Origin: an uncultured Tropicimonas sp.
GTDB lineage: Bacteria; Pseudomonadota; Alphaproteobacteria; Rhodobacterales; Rhodobacteraceae
Length of the DNA stretch: 64,000 bases
Assembly: GCA_947495685.1 (NCBI GenBank)
Contig: CANLZY010000008.1
Coordinates: 1 to 64,000, forward strand
Reading direction: 5' to 3'
Each line of letters begins with the position of its first letter. Within the stretch, counting starts at the first letter, position 1. The position numbers and the translations under genes are program-made. Below the pieces are notes generated by a model. The model saw only the letters and a list, made by a program, of their open reading frames with translations. It ran no database searches and was not told the DNA's origin. Positions 54,107-62,566 of the stretch are shown one piece after another.

Positions 54107-55036
54107 ATGAACAGGATCGTTCTGCTGGGGGCCCCAGTGGAAGAGGGCAGCGGCCGTCGCGGCTGCCTGATGGGGCCGGATGCCTATCGTACCGCCGGCA
54201 TCGTCGAAGACCTGGAGTCACTGGGCTTTGAAGTTGAAGACAGGGGCAATGCCACCCCTGCGCCGGCATCCGACGCGGCGTCCGACATCCCGCATCTGAA
54301 GAACCTCGAGGCGGTGGCGGGGTGGACCCGCAGCCTGTTCGGCAAGGCGCACGGCCTGGCAACAGAGGATGTCTTTCCGATCTATCTCGGTGGCGATCAC
54401 AGCCTGTCCTTGGGAACCGTCGCCGGACATGCCGTGGCCGCCCATGACGCCAGGCGGCCGCTGTTCGTGCTCTGGCTTGATGCCCACGCGGACTTCAACA
54501 CCTTCGCCACCACCGAAAGTGGCAACCTGCATGGCACGCCACTGGCCTATGCCTGCGGCGAGCCAGGATTCGAGGCCTACCTTGGCCAGCCCCTTCCGGC
54601 GACGGTCGATCCGGCCAACGTCTGTGTCCTGGGCTTGCGTTCGGTCGACCCGCGGGAGCGCGAGCTGGTTCGGGCGGCGGGCGTCGAGGCGTGGGACATG
54701 CGCGCCATCGACGAACACGGAATCTCGGCCCTGCTGACGCCCTTTCTGGAGCGGGTCGGGCGCGAGAACGGATTGCTGCACGTGAGCCTCGACGTGGATT
54801 TCATCGAGCCTGACATCGCGCCCGCAGTGGGCACGACGGTCCCGGGCGGGGCGACCTTTCGCGAGGCGCACCTCGTGATGGAGATGTTGCACGACAGTCG
54901 CCTTGTCACATCGCTCGATCTGGTGGAACTGAACCCGTTCCTGGATGATCGCGGACGCACCGCGCGGCTGATGGTGGACCTGACGGCGAGCCTGTTCGGA
55001 CGCAAGATCCTGGACCGACCGACACGCAGCTACTGA
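54107..55036 (+). CDS. rocF: Arginase
   Basis: Hydrolyses arginine to ornithine and urea with a binuclear manganese centre. The 309-residue protein has the metal motifs LGGDHS, WLDAHADFN and SLDVDFIEPDIAP. The last has Glu where most arginases have Asp in the DP pair, a mild deviation. The family N-terminus (MNRIVLLGAPVEEGSGRRGC) is present. Located 3.3 kb after ureG, it would supply urea to the neighbouring urease. Confidence 0.92.
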   Translation: MNRIVLLGAPVEEGSGRRGCLMGPDAYRTAGIVEDLESLGFEVEDRGNATPAPASDAASDIPHLKNLEAVAGWTRSLFGKAHGLATEDVFPIYLGGDHSLSLGTVAGHAVAAHDARRPLFVLWLDAHADFNTFATTESGNLHGTPLAYACGEPGFEAYLGQPLPATVDPANVCVLGLRSVDPRERELVRAAGVEAWDMRAIDEHGISALLTPFLERVGRENGLLHVSLDVDFIEPDIAPAVGTTVPGGATFREAHLVMEMLHDSRLVTSLDLVELNPFLDDRGRTARLMVDLTASLFGRKILDRPTRSY

Positions 55037-55401
55037 CCCCGGAGGGCGATCCGCCTTTTGCGGGGCGCCACGCGGTCCAATCCTCGGGTGTCCTCCAGAC
55101 GTATGGAGTGTTCCCGAGGACGCGGACACGTCAGGTGGTCTCTCATGCCTGCAACTTGTCAGAGCAGATGGCCGCGACCCGCCGGCCAGTGCCGTTGTGT
55201 CTGAAACATCGTTCCACTGCGGCCCGATTCGACCACGGTGGTTTCTTGCGGGGCAGCGATCCCGGCCGGGAGAGGACCCGGGCAAGGAAAAACCCCCGCG
55301 TTGGCGGGGGCTGATGCACTTTGTTCCATGGAGGACGTCTGGCATGAAGTGGTGCGGGTGTCGGAATTCACCGACGCCTCGTCATCCACCCAACGCTGCC
55401 G
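55037..55401. other. Convergent intergenic region, arginase/infC
   Basis: No supported gene. Short open frames on both strands lack family resemblance. It contains the infC-side terminator at 55293-55310. No rpmI or rplT gene follows infC here, unlike in many bacteria. Confidence 0.6.
55293..55310 (-). terminator. Terminator downstream of infC
   Basis: cccccgc and gcggggg form a 7-bp stem with a 4-base loop. Read on the minus strand it is followed by GTTTTTCC, a good T-tract, about 90 bases after the infC stop. Confidence 0.8.
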
Positions 55402-55947
55402 TTATTTCGGCAGCGGCCCGATCATCATGACCATCTGGCGGCCTTCCATCTTGGGCATGTTCTCGACCTTGCCCAGATCCTTGATGTCTTCGGCAACCCG
55501 TTCCAGCAATTCGCGACCCAGATTCTGGTGTGCCATCTCGCGGCCACGGAACCGAAGGGTGACCTTTACCTTGTCACCGCCTTCGAGAAAGCGGAAAACG
55601 TTGCGCATTTTGACATCGTAGTCGTTTGTATCGGTGTTGGGGCGGAACTTCACCTCCTTCACCTCGATCGTCTTCTGCTTCTTTCGAGCTTCGGCTTCCC
55701 GCTTCTGGGTTTCGTACTTGAACTTGCCGAAATCCATGATCTTGCAGACCGGCGGTGCGGCGTTCGGCGAAATCTCCACAAGGTCAAGCCCGACCTGCTG
55801 GGCAAGCTCCATTGCGCGCGCGGGGGTTACCACGCCGACGTTCTGGCCCTCCGGGCCGATAAGCCTGATTTCGTTGGCCCGGATACGGTCGTTGACACGG
55901 GGGCCGGTATCGCGCTGCGGGGGCGCGTTGTGGGGTCTGCGGGCTAT
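55402..55947 (-). CDS. infC: Translation initiation factor IF-3 (ATA start proposed)
   Basis: IF3 binds the 30S subunit and checks start-codon pairing. The 181-residue product shows the family N-terminus ([19 protein letters not shown]) and the C-terminal parts [17 protein letters not shown] and [13 protein letters not shown]. No in-frame ATG, GTG or TTG gives the full N-terminus. The only start-like codon is ATA at 55947, with AGGA eight bases upstream, giving a normal length (E. coli 180). infC of E. coli starts with AUU and is autoregulated because IF3 rejects weak start codons; an ATA start would allow the same control. The GTG at 55833 would remove 38 conserved residues. Confidence 0.85.
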   Translation of the reverse strand: MARRPHNAPPQRDTGPRVNDRIRANEIRLIGPEGQNVGVVTPARAMELAQQVGLDLVEISPNAAPPVCKIMDFGKFKYETQKREAEARKKQKTIEVKEVKFRPNTDTNDYDVKMRNVFRFLEGGDKVKVTLRFRGREMAHQNLGRELLERVAEDIKDLGKVENMPKMEGRQMVMMIGPLPK

Positions 55948-55967
55948 GACGACTGTCCTTTTGTCAT
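55944..55967 (-). CDS. Possible 7-codon leader overlapping the infC start
   Basis: ATG at 55967 begins MTKGQSS and stops at TAG (55946-55944), which overlaps the ATA start of infC; the infC ribosome-binding site lies inside it. It may be chance, or a leader coupling translation to infC. No upstream ribosome-binding site is obvious. Confidence 0.2.
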
Positions 55968-56132
55968 TGCGGGGGAAAAAGTGAGCAGAAAATAGACGCG
56001 TATGGCCGATCTTTCAAGTCGTCTTGGCGGATTTGCGTCGATTCTCCGTTCGCCAACATGTGCGCCTTCCCCTCCCGCTCAGACAATGCCATGTAGCGGC
56101 CATGCCGCAACAGGGGCGGCACCAGTAAAGGA

Positions 56133-57122
56133 ATGAGTTTGATGAACAAGACCATTGCGTTCGTTGCCGCAACTGCGGTTGTCGCAGGTGCGTATTTCGT
56201 GATGAAGGACAAGGACGTGCCGACCTCCGATGTGAGCGATGCAGTGTCCATGGACGGAACCGCTGCGAAGGTTGACGAGGCAAAAGAAGCCGTGAGCGAG
56301 GCCGCCAAATCTGTCGGCGCGGCCGCGGAAGCCGTTGCCACGGACGCTGCGGACAAGGTGGCCGACACGGCTGCCGCAGTGACCGAAGAGGTCAAGACGG
56401 CGGTTGAAGGTGCTACAGAAGCCGCCACCGAGGCAGCGACCGCCGTGAGCGAAGGCGTGACCGAGGCCGTCGAAGGTACCGAAGCTGCAGTGAGCGAGGC
56501 TGTTGCCACCGCCACCGAAACCGCCACCGAAACGGCGACGGAAGCGGCGACCGCAGTGACCGAAACCGTGGCAGACACAGCAGCGGCTGCCACCGAGGCC
56601 GCAACTGCCGCCACGGACGCTGCCGCCGAGGTTGCAACCGAAGCCGCCGCCGCCGCCACCGATGTGGCGACAGAGGCTGCAACAGCGGCCTCCGACATGG
56701 CTACCGAAGCTGCCACTGCCGCGACCGATGCGGTTGAAGGGGCAACGACTGCTGTCGAAGGCGCCGCCACGACGGCGACCGAAGCCGCCACCACTGCGAC
56801 GGCAGCACCTGCAGCCGCCGCGACGGACACGGCCGCCGCTGTTGCCGAAACGACCGCCGATGCGACCGAGACGGCGACGGCGACGGCGACGGCTACCGCT
56901 GCAGACGCAACTGCCACGGCTGCCGATGCGGCCGCTGCAATCGATCCGTCCCTCTTCACCGTGGACGGGTTCAACCTCGAGCAAGTCTCCGGGCTGATCG
57001 ATTCCGCGCCGTTGTCCGACACTCAGAAGACAACTCTGAAATCGGCAATCGATCTTGCCAAGAGCAACCCGACGCTTTTGCAAGGGGCCCTTGACCAGGC
57101 CCGTGGTGCCTTGGGCATGTGA
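56133..57122 (+). CDS. Membrane-anchored Ala/Thr/Glu repeat protein
   Basis: A 329-residue low-complexity protein. An N-terminal hydrophobic segment (residues 5-22, TIAFVAATAVVAGAYFVM) anchors or exports it. Residues about 45-275 are degenerate repeats of the type ATEAATAATDA with regular acidic and Ala positions, predicted long amphipathic helix like apolipoprotein or LEA proteins. A compact C-terminal domain (about 280-329, SLFTVDGFNLEQVSGLIDSA) is non-repetitive. A four-copy acggcg hexamer run lies near 56874-56897. Function unknown; envelope protection or membrane binding is a guess. Confidence 0.7.
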   Translation: MSLMNKTIAFVAATAVVAGAYFVMKDKDVPTSDVSDAVSMDGTAAKVDEAKEAVSEAAKSVGAAAEAVATDAADKVADTAAAVTEEVKTAVEGATEAATEAATAVSEGVTEAVEGTEAAVSEAVATATETATETATEAATAVTETVADTAAAATEAATAATDAAAEVATEAAAAATDVATEAATAASDMATEAATAATDAVEGATTAVEGAATTATEAATTATAAPAAAATDTAAAVAETTADATETATATATATAADATATAADAAAAIDPSLFTVDGFNLEQVSGLIDSAPLSDTQKTTLKSAIDLAKSNPTLLQGALDQARGALGM

Positions 57123-57130
57123 TGTCATCT

Positions 57131-57197
57131 GGCCGGTGAACCGCACCGGCCACGGCAGATAAAACAACGGGCCGCGTCCATCTGGACGCGGCCCGTT
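57131..57197 (+). terminator. Double hairpin terminator
   Basis: Two stems in series: ggccggtg/caccggcc (57131-57151), then aacgggccgcgtcca pairing with tggacgcggcccgtt (57166-57180 and 57183-57197), a perfect 15-bp stem followed by TCGTTTGG. It ends the repeat-protein gene. Confidence 0.85.
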
Positions 57198-57402
57198 TCG
57201 TTTGGGGATAGCGATGGATCACTCAAGCGGCTGCACGCCAGATCGCGTCGTTGGATACAGACCCTCCTTGCCGGCCTTCACGCAAGGGGCCGGTCAACGA
57301 AGCGTCACAGGCCGCGCAGAAAAACACCGCCGGCAGTGGGGTGCAGGCGGTGTTGGCGGATAAAGCGGGAATGTCCGGGCGAATGCACATCGCCGGCCGG
57401 GA

Positions 57403-58254
57403 TCAGTCGACGAAAGCCTTCTCGACGACGTATTCCTTGGGCTCCGAATTCGCCCCCTCGTGCAGTCCATACTCTTCCAGCATGTCCTTGAGCTCGAGGT
57501 TGAATGCCAGGTTGCCACAAACCATGGCACGGTCGCTGTCTGGATGAATCGGTGCAACATCCAGATCCTTGAACACCTCGCCCGAGCGCATCAGATCGGT
57601 GATGCGGCCCATCTTGGGGCTCTCTTCGCGGGTGGTGGTCGGGTAATACCGCAGCTTCTTGTGGAAATCCTCGCCCATCAGCTCGGCCAGCATCTCGTCC
57701 TTGCGGATGCTGTCGATCAGGTCGGCGCCATAGGCAAGTTCGCCCACCTGACGGCAGGTGTGGGTCATGATGATCTCGTCGTAATCCTCGTAGGTCTGCG
57801 GATCCCGCAGCAACGACGCAAATGGCGCAAAGCCGGTGCCGGTGGCAAAGAACCACAGCCGTTTGCCGGGCAGCAGCGCGTCGTGCACCAGCGTGCCGAC
57901 GGGCTTGGGGCGCAGGATGATCTCGTCCCCGACCTTGATGTTCTGCAACCGCGAGGTCAGCGGGCCGTCGGGCACCTTGATGGAGTAGAACTCCAGTTCT
58001 TCGTCCCACGACGGCGAGGCGATGGAATAGGCGCGCAGGATCGGCTTGGCCTTGCCGGTCTTGGGATCCGGATCACCCATCAGGCCGATCATCACGAATT
58101 CACCAGACCTGAACCGCATCGATCGCGGTCGGCTGCAGCGGAAGCTGAACAGCCTGTCGGTCCAATGCTGGACGAAGGTTACCTTCTGCGCATCGGGCAG
58201 GGTCGGAACGGCCTTGATCGGGTGTGCGTCGGTCACGGGTCTTTGCTCGGTCAT
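57403..58254 (-). CDS. fpr: Ferredoxin/flavodoxin-NADP reductase
   Basis: A flavoprotein exchanging electrons between NADPH and ferredoxin or flavodoxin. The 283-residue protein has the FAD-binding LRAYSIASPSWDEELEFYS, the NADP-binding GTGFAPFASLLRD and MVCGNLAFN, and a C-terminus ending KAFVD, as in alphaproteobacterial Fpr. ATG at 58254 matches the family. Its position at the end of the sulfur operon suggests it reduces the ferredoxin that feeds sulfite reductase. Confidence 0.92.
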   Translation of the reverse strand: MTEQRPVTDAHPIKAVPTLPDAQKVTFVQHWTDRLFSFRCSRPRSMRFRSGEFVMIGLMGDPDPKTGKAKPILRAYSIASPSWDEELEFYSIKVPDGPLTSRLQNIKVGDEIILRPKPVGTLVHDALLPGKRLWFFATGTGFAPFASLLRDPQTYEDYDEIIMTHTCRQVGELAYGADLIDSIRKDEMLAELMGEDFHKKLRYYPTTTREESPKMGRITDLMRSGEVFKDLDVAPIHPDSDRAMVCGNLAFNLELKDMLEEYGLHEGANSEPKEYVVEKAFVD

Positions 58255-58331
58255 GTCATGCGTCGCAACGCCCTTGAAGAGCGCCGTCCTGTTGCTGTAT
58301 TCGAGAAGATGGTTTTTTGGAAGGGGGCGGG

Positions 58332-58745
58332 TTACCCGGCCAACCGCGACCGATAGTCGTGATTTTGCCAATCGGCGCGGGCCAACCACTGGTCCTCGGG
58401 CTGCCGGGCGGCGAGGTCATCGTCGATTTCGACCTCGTCGAATCCCGACCGCCGGGCCATCGCGTACTGGTCCGCCAGCACATGCCCCTTGGCCCGAAGC
58501 CGGCCGGTATAGCCCAGACGGCGCAGGGCACGGCCAATGGAAAATCCGCGTCCGTCGGCAAAGCTGGGGAAATCGATCCGGATCAGTCCCAGGTCGTTCA
58601 GCCGGCCTTCGAGCGCCGTCGGATCGGTGTAGGGCGGCAGGTCCAGCGCGTGATGCACCCCCATGCCCGGAAGCGTATCGGGAGCGGTGAACACTCCCTC
58701 GAAATCCTCGGGGGCGAAGCCCGAGTCGGTGACGATGACAGCCAT
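58332..58745 (-). CDS. DUF934 protein of sulfite-reduction operon
   Basis: A 137-residue DUF934 family protein, usually encoded beside cysI and cysH. It contains FPSFADGRGFSIGRALR and the RLRAKGHVLADQYAMARRSGFDEV core. Its biochemical role is not established; association with assimilatory sulfite reduction is by context. The ATG at 58745 lies six bases downstream of the cysH stop. Confidence 0.88.
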   Translation of the reverse strand: MAVIVTDSGFAPEDFEGVFTAPDTLPGMGVHHALDLPPYTDPTALEGRLNDLGLIRIDFPSFADGRGFSIGRALRRLGYTGRLRAKGHVLADQYAMARRSGFDEVEIDDDLAARQPEDQWLARADWQNHDYRSRLAG

Positions 58746-58750
58746 GTGCC

Positions 58751-59503
58751 TTACTCCTGTGCCGGGGCGGCGGTGCCGGTGCGCACCATTCGGCCATTCA
58801 CGAAATGAATGCCGCACTCATCCTTGTCCTGACCGCGCCAACGGCCCGACCGGGGGTCTTCGCCTGCGGCGACCCGGCTGGTGCAAGGGCCGCACCCGAT
58901 CGACGGATACCCTTGAGCGACCAGCGGGTGACGCGGCAGGTCATGGGCGTCGATGTAGCCGGCAATGTCTTGCGTCGACCAGTTGGCCATCGGGTTCAGC
59001 TTGAGCTTGCCGTCGGTGTCCTCGACCAGCGGCAGGGCGGCGCGGGTGCCGCTCTGGTGCCGTTTGCGACCGCTGATCCAGCTGTCGAACCCGCTCAGCG
59101 CGCGCGCCAGTGGCCGGGTTTTGCGCAGATCGCAGCAGGCATCCGTGTCGCGCAGATGCAGCACGTTGGCCGGATCCTCCTGGGCAAGGTGGATCGCCCG
59201 GGCGCGGATCACCCGGATGCCGGTCAGGCCCAGGTGCTCCGCCAGCTCGCGCTGGTAATCCAGCGTTTCGGGGAACAGCATCTGGGTGTCCAGAAACAGC
59301 ACCGGCGTTGCCGGGGCGACCAGCGACAGTTGATGCAGCAGCACGACGGATTCCGCCCCGAAGGACGAGACCATCGCCGTCTGCCCCATCGACGGATGTT
59401 CCAGGGCGGCGGCCAGCAGCGCCGCACCGCTCAGCCCGTCAAGGGTGGCGGCCAGCCGCGCTGCCCGGTCGGCCGGGACGGTTGAGATGCGGTCAGGCGG
59501 CAT
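58751..59503 (-). CDS. cysH: Assimilatory APS reductase (CysH, 4Fe-4S type)
   Basis: Reduces adenylyl sulfate to sulfite. The 250-residue protein has SSFGAESVVLLH (nucleotide-binding loop), CCDLRKTRPL and GCGPCTSRV, and the redox Cys in DECGIHF. The CC plus CxxC set for a 4Fe-4S cluster marks the APS rather than PAPS form. I chose ATG at 59503; it overlaps the cysI 3' end. Confidence 0.93.
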   Translation of the reverse strand: MPPDRISTVPADRAARLAATLDGLSGAALLAAALEHPSMGQTAMVSSFGAESVVLLHQLSLVAPATPVLFLDTQMLFPETLDYQRELAEHLGLTGIRVIRARAIHLAQEDPANVLHLRDTDACCDLRKTRPLARALSGFDSWISGRKRHQSGTRAALPLVEDTDGKLKLNPMANWSTQDIAGYIDAHDLPRHPLVAQGYPSIGCGPCTSRVAAGEDPRSGRWRGQDKDECGIHFVNGRMVRTGTAAPAQE

Positions 59504-61157
59504 TGCGTTGTTTCTCCGGCCCATAGAGCGCTTCCTTGAAGGGGGCGGCGCCAAGGCGCCGGTAGGTTTGCAGGAAGGTTTCGGTGTCGCCCGCGCGGAT
59601 CTCCAGATAGGCCAGCATCAACCGTTCGATGGCGGGCACGATTTCGTCATAGGCAAAGCCCGGCCCGGTGCGCTGACCGACCTCGGCCGTTTCAGTGGCG
59701 TCGCCGCCCAGCGTGATCTGGTAGGTCTCGACCCCGCCGCGATCCAGCCCAAGGATGCCGATATGACCGACGTGGTGGTGGCCACAGGCGTTGATGCAGC
59801 CCGAGATCTTGATCTGCAGCGCGCCGACCTCGTGCTCGATCCGCAGGTCATCGATGCGTTGCGCCAGTTCCTGCGCGACAGGGATCGCACGGGCAGTGGC
59901 CAGCGCGCAGTAATCCATGCCGGGGCAGGCGATGATGTCGGAGGCCAGGCCGATGTTGGCCGTGCCAAGCCCAACCTGTTTCAGCGCCGCGTGCACCACG
60001 GCCAGATCGGCCTTGCGCACATGCGGCAGGATCACGTTCTGCTGGTGGCTGATGCGCAACTCGTCGTGGCCATAGCGTTCGGCCAGATCCGCCAGTACCC
60101 GCATCTGCTCGGACGTGGCATCGCCCGGTGTTGCGCCATGCGCCTTCAGCGACACGGTGACGATGGCATAATCGGGGTGGCGGTGCTCGGCCAGGTTGGT
60201 GTCGGCCCACGACCGGAACACCGGATCGCGGCGCGCGATGTCCAGCGCCTCGGCGCCGCCCGAGAGGAAGTCGGGAACTGTGAACTGGGCGCGAATGCGG
60301 GCGATCACAGCCTCATCGACGGCCTCGAACTCGCCCCGAATGCGCAGGAAGGCCTCTTCGACCTCGGCCCGGATGGTGTCCAGCCCGGCCTCGTGCACGG
60401 TGATCTTGATGCGGGCCTTGTACTTGTTGTCCCGGCGGCCGTGCTGGTTGTAGACGTGCACGACGGCTTCCAGATAGGGCAGCAGTTCGCGCTCGGGCAG
60501 GAAGTCGCGGATCACCTTGCCGATCATCGGCGTGCGCCCCAGCCCACCGCCGACGATCACTTCGAAACCGGGCTTGCCATCCTTGGTGACCATGCGCAGG
60601 CCGATGTCATGAGCGCGGGTCACGGCGCGGTCATTGGGGCTGCCGGTGATGGCGATCTTGAACTTCCGCGGCAGGAACTGGAACTCCGGGTGGTCGGTGG
60701 ACCATTGGCGGATCAGCTCGGCATAGGGGCGCGGGTCGGCAATCTCGTCGGCGGCCGCACCGGCAAAATGGTCCGAGGTCACGTTGCGGATCGTGTTGCC
60801 AGAGGTCTGGATCGCGTGAAGGTCGACCTCGGCCAGCGAGTCCAGCATGTCGGGCACATCGCCGAGCTTCGGCCAGTTGTACTGGATGTTCTGCCGCGTG
60901 GTGAAATGGCCATAGCCCTTGTCCCAGCGGTCGGCGATCAGCGCCAGTTGCCGCATCTTGGCCGAATCCAGCGACCCGTACGGGATCGCCACACGCAACA
61001 TGTAGGCGTGCAGTTGCAGGTAGAGGCCGTTCATCAGGCGCAGCGGCTTGAACTCGTCTTCGGTCAGCGAGCCGTCGATCCGACGCTCGACCTGGGCACG
61101 GAACTGGGCGTTGCGCGTGGCAAGGAAAGCGGCGTCGAAAGCATCGTAAACGTACAT
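59493..61157 (-). CDS. cysI: Sulfite/nitrite reductase hemoprotein (CysI-like)
   Basis: A 554-residue siroheme and 4Fe-4S enzyme, in this context reducing sulfite to sulfide. The cluster/siroheme Cys motifs are CPGMDYCALATA and KISGCINACGHHHVGHIG, with the substrate Arg region YGHFTTRQNIQYNW at about residues 83-96. Family members also include ferredoxin-nitrite reductases; the neighbouring cysH, DUF934 and fpr favour sulfite. Confidence 0.93.
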   Translation of the reverse strand: MYVYDAFDAAFLATRNAQFRAQVERRIDGSLTEDEFKPLRLMNGLYLQLHAYMLRVAIPYGSLDSAKMRQLALIADRWDKGYGHFTTRQNIQYNWPKLGDVPDMLDSLAEVDLHAIQTSGNTIRNVTSDHFAGAAADEIADPRPYAELIRQWSTDHPEFQFLPRKFKIAITGSPNDRAVTRAHDIGLRMVTKDGKPGFEVIVGGGLGRTPMIGKVIRDFLPERELLPYLEAVVHVYNQHGRRDNKYKARIKITVHEAGLDTIRAEVEEAFLRIRGEFEAVDEAVIARIRAQFTVPDFLSGGAEALDIARRDPVFRSWADTNLAEHRHPDYAIVTVSLKAHGATPGDATSEQMRVLADLAERYGHDELRISHQQNVILPHVRKADLAVVHAALKQVGLGTANIGLASDIIACPGMDYCALATARAIPVAQELAQRIDDLRIEHEVGALQIKISGCINACGHHHVGHIGILGLDRGGVETYQITLGGDATETAEVGQRTGPGFAYDEIVPAIERLMLAYLEIRAGDTETFLQTYRRLGAAPFKEALYGPEKQRNAA

Positions 61158-61219
61158 CTGGTGGCCTTTCGGTTGGTGCCGCGCGGAGGGGCGGCAATCC
61201 TCAAAGATCTGGGGACGGG

Positions 61220-61522
61220 TCAGTAGGATTCCTGTTTCCCGTGGGCATAGTTTGACGGCCCGCGGCTGCGGAAGGCTTCGCGGAAATGCACCGGTTCGGG
61301 GCCGTTGGGGCCGGACTTTGCATCGGCAAGGTAAGCGCCGACGACGACGTTGGCCTGGCGTTCGGCATCGAGCAGTCGGATCGTGGCGTGGGCCTCGTCC
61401 TCGATCAGCTCGGCTTCGTCGTGGCGGCGCGACCAGCGGTCGTCCTCGGTCAGATAGACGACATCGCCCTCCAGAAGGGCATTGGCGGTCACGATCTTGG
61501 GGGAAAACGGGCGAGCCATCAT
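61220..61522 (-). CDS. DUF2849 family protein
   Basis: A 100-residue DUF2849 protein, typically found upstream of cysI in Rhodobacteraceae and Rhizobiales. It begins MMARPFSPKIVTANALLEGDV and contains VYLTEDDRWS and FREAFRSRGPSNYAHG. Function unknown; sulfite reduction is implied by synteny. The start overlaps the end of the upstream short gene by four bases, indicating coupling. Confidence 0.85.
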   Translation of the reverse strand: MMARPFSPKIVTANALLEGDVVYLTEDDRWSRRHDEAELIEDEAHATIRLLDAERQANVVVGAYLADAKSGPNGPEPVHFREAFRSRGPSNYAHGKQESY

Positions 61523-61854
61523 GCGGGGTCCTTGATCAGGGGGGCGGTGGCGACCTGTGTCGCGGGCGTTTGCGGATGATGGCCGAGGCACATGACCGCG
61601 GGGGAGGGCAGACCCGCGCCGGCCATGTCCTCGGCCTGGAGTGAAAGTCGGCTGGGGAGGTGCCGACTCTCGGTCTTGACGTGTGTTGCGGGCGTGATGG
61701 GACGCCGGAGCAGAGTACCGTGCGCCGTCATCCCGGAGATCGCGGCCGGGGCGGCGGCGGTGGATTGTCCGGCACGTGCCAACGCCGCGTCGTCACCGCC
61801 CCACGGCGCGGTCGCTTGGTCGGCGATGGCCAGATCGTTCGGGAAGGACTGCAT
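61519..61854 (-). pseudogene. 111-codon ORF at the cysG position, possible cysG remnant
   Basis: First open frame of the sulfur operon. In relatives this place is usually taken by cysG (siroheme synthase, about 450-480 residues). The first 30 residues (MQSFPNDL, GGDDAALARAG) loosely echo CysG N-termini, and GAGLPSPAVMCLG near the end echoes the end of the methyltransferase domain. Everything between is short and low-complexity. An in-frame internal deletion that keeps coupling to DUF2849 would explain this. It could equally be an unrelated small gene; the similarity is by eye. Confidence 0.4.
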
Positions 61855-61998
61855 CGATGGCTCCGTTTGCGGTGTTTCTGCACTGCAATATAGAATTTTG
61901 TTCCATATCTTTGCTAGGTATTGCAAAAAAGAAGGGTGTCTGTTCTGAGGTACCTGCGTGATCTTGGAAAAACGTTCTGACTGGAGAGGGAAATCGAA
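61855..61998. promoter_or_regulatory. Divergent promoter region, sulfur operon and Lrp gene
   Basis: 144 AT-rich bases between the leftward sulfur operon and the rightward regulator gene (for example ttgcaaaaaagaag). The regulator probably binds here, by analogy with other divergently encoded Lrp/AsnC genes. No clear repeat motif could be defined. Confidence 0.5.
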
Positions 61999-62466
61999 AT
62001 GTCTGTCCGTCTGGATGCCACCGACCGGAAAATCCTCTCGGAACTGCAGCGGGATGCCGGGCAATCGCTCGACGAGATCGCGCGCAATGTCGGCTCGTCC
62101 AAGACACCGGTGTGGAATCGGATCCGCAAGATGCGCGAGGCGGAGGTGATCCGGCAAACCACCGTCCTGCTGGATGCCGAGGCACTGGGCCTGGAGGCCT
62201 GTTTCTTTGTGCTCATCCGGACCAGCGCCCACGAGGCCGATTGGCAGAAGCGGTTCCTGGAGGCGTTGAACGCGCGGCCCGAGGTTCAGGAAGCCCACCG
62301 GCTGGCCGGTGACATCGACTATATCCTGAAGGTGCGGGTGCCCAATGCGCGGGCCTATGACGTGTTCTACCAGGCGTTGATCTCGGAGGTGCGGATCCAT
62401 AACGTCACCGCGTTGCTGTCGATGGAAGAAATCAAGTCGACCACAATGTTGCCGCTGGAGGCGTAG
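61999..62466 (+). CDS. Lrp/AsnC family transcriptional regulator
   Basis: A 155-residue regulator with an N-terminal winged helix-turn-helix (LDATDRKILSELQRD through SSKTPVWNRIRKMREAEVI) and a C-terminal RAM ligand-binding domain (VQEAHRLAGDIDYILKVRV). Its divergent position suggests control of the sulfur-assimilation operon, perhaps in response to cysteine or a related amino acid. An upstream in-frame ATG is absent; ATG at 61999 follows GAGAGGGAA. Confidence 0.92.
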   Translation: MSVRLDATDRKILSELQRDAGQSLDEIARNVGSSKTPVWNRIRKMREAEVIRQTTVLLDAEALGLEACFFVLIRTSAHEADWQKRFLEALNARPEVQEAHRLAGDIDYILKVRVPNARAYDVFYQALISEVRIHNVTALLSMEEIKSTTMLPLEA

Positions 62467-62566
62467 GGCTCCCGCCCGTCTTCGACGCCTGCCGGCATCT
62501 CATCCCGTTGGGCATGGCACCTGCGGTGGGCGGGATGCACCCGGATGCGAGGATCCGAACAGGCCG

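Noticed and set aside
56133-57122. Possible repeat-based RNA or CRISPR-like array
   Set aside because: Repeats are degenerate, in frame with a coding sequence, and there are no unique spacers of constant size.
56079-57167. Two long antisense frames (over 350 codons each) opposite the repeat protein
   Set aside because: They arise from the repetitive GC-biased codons of the plus-strand gene; one is mostly Ser/Ala/Val and the other Gly/Arg/Cys, without a start context.
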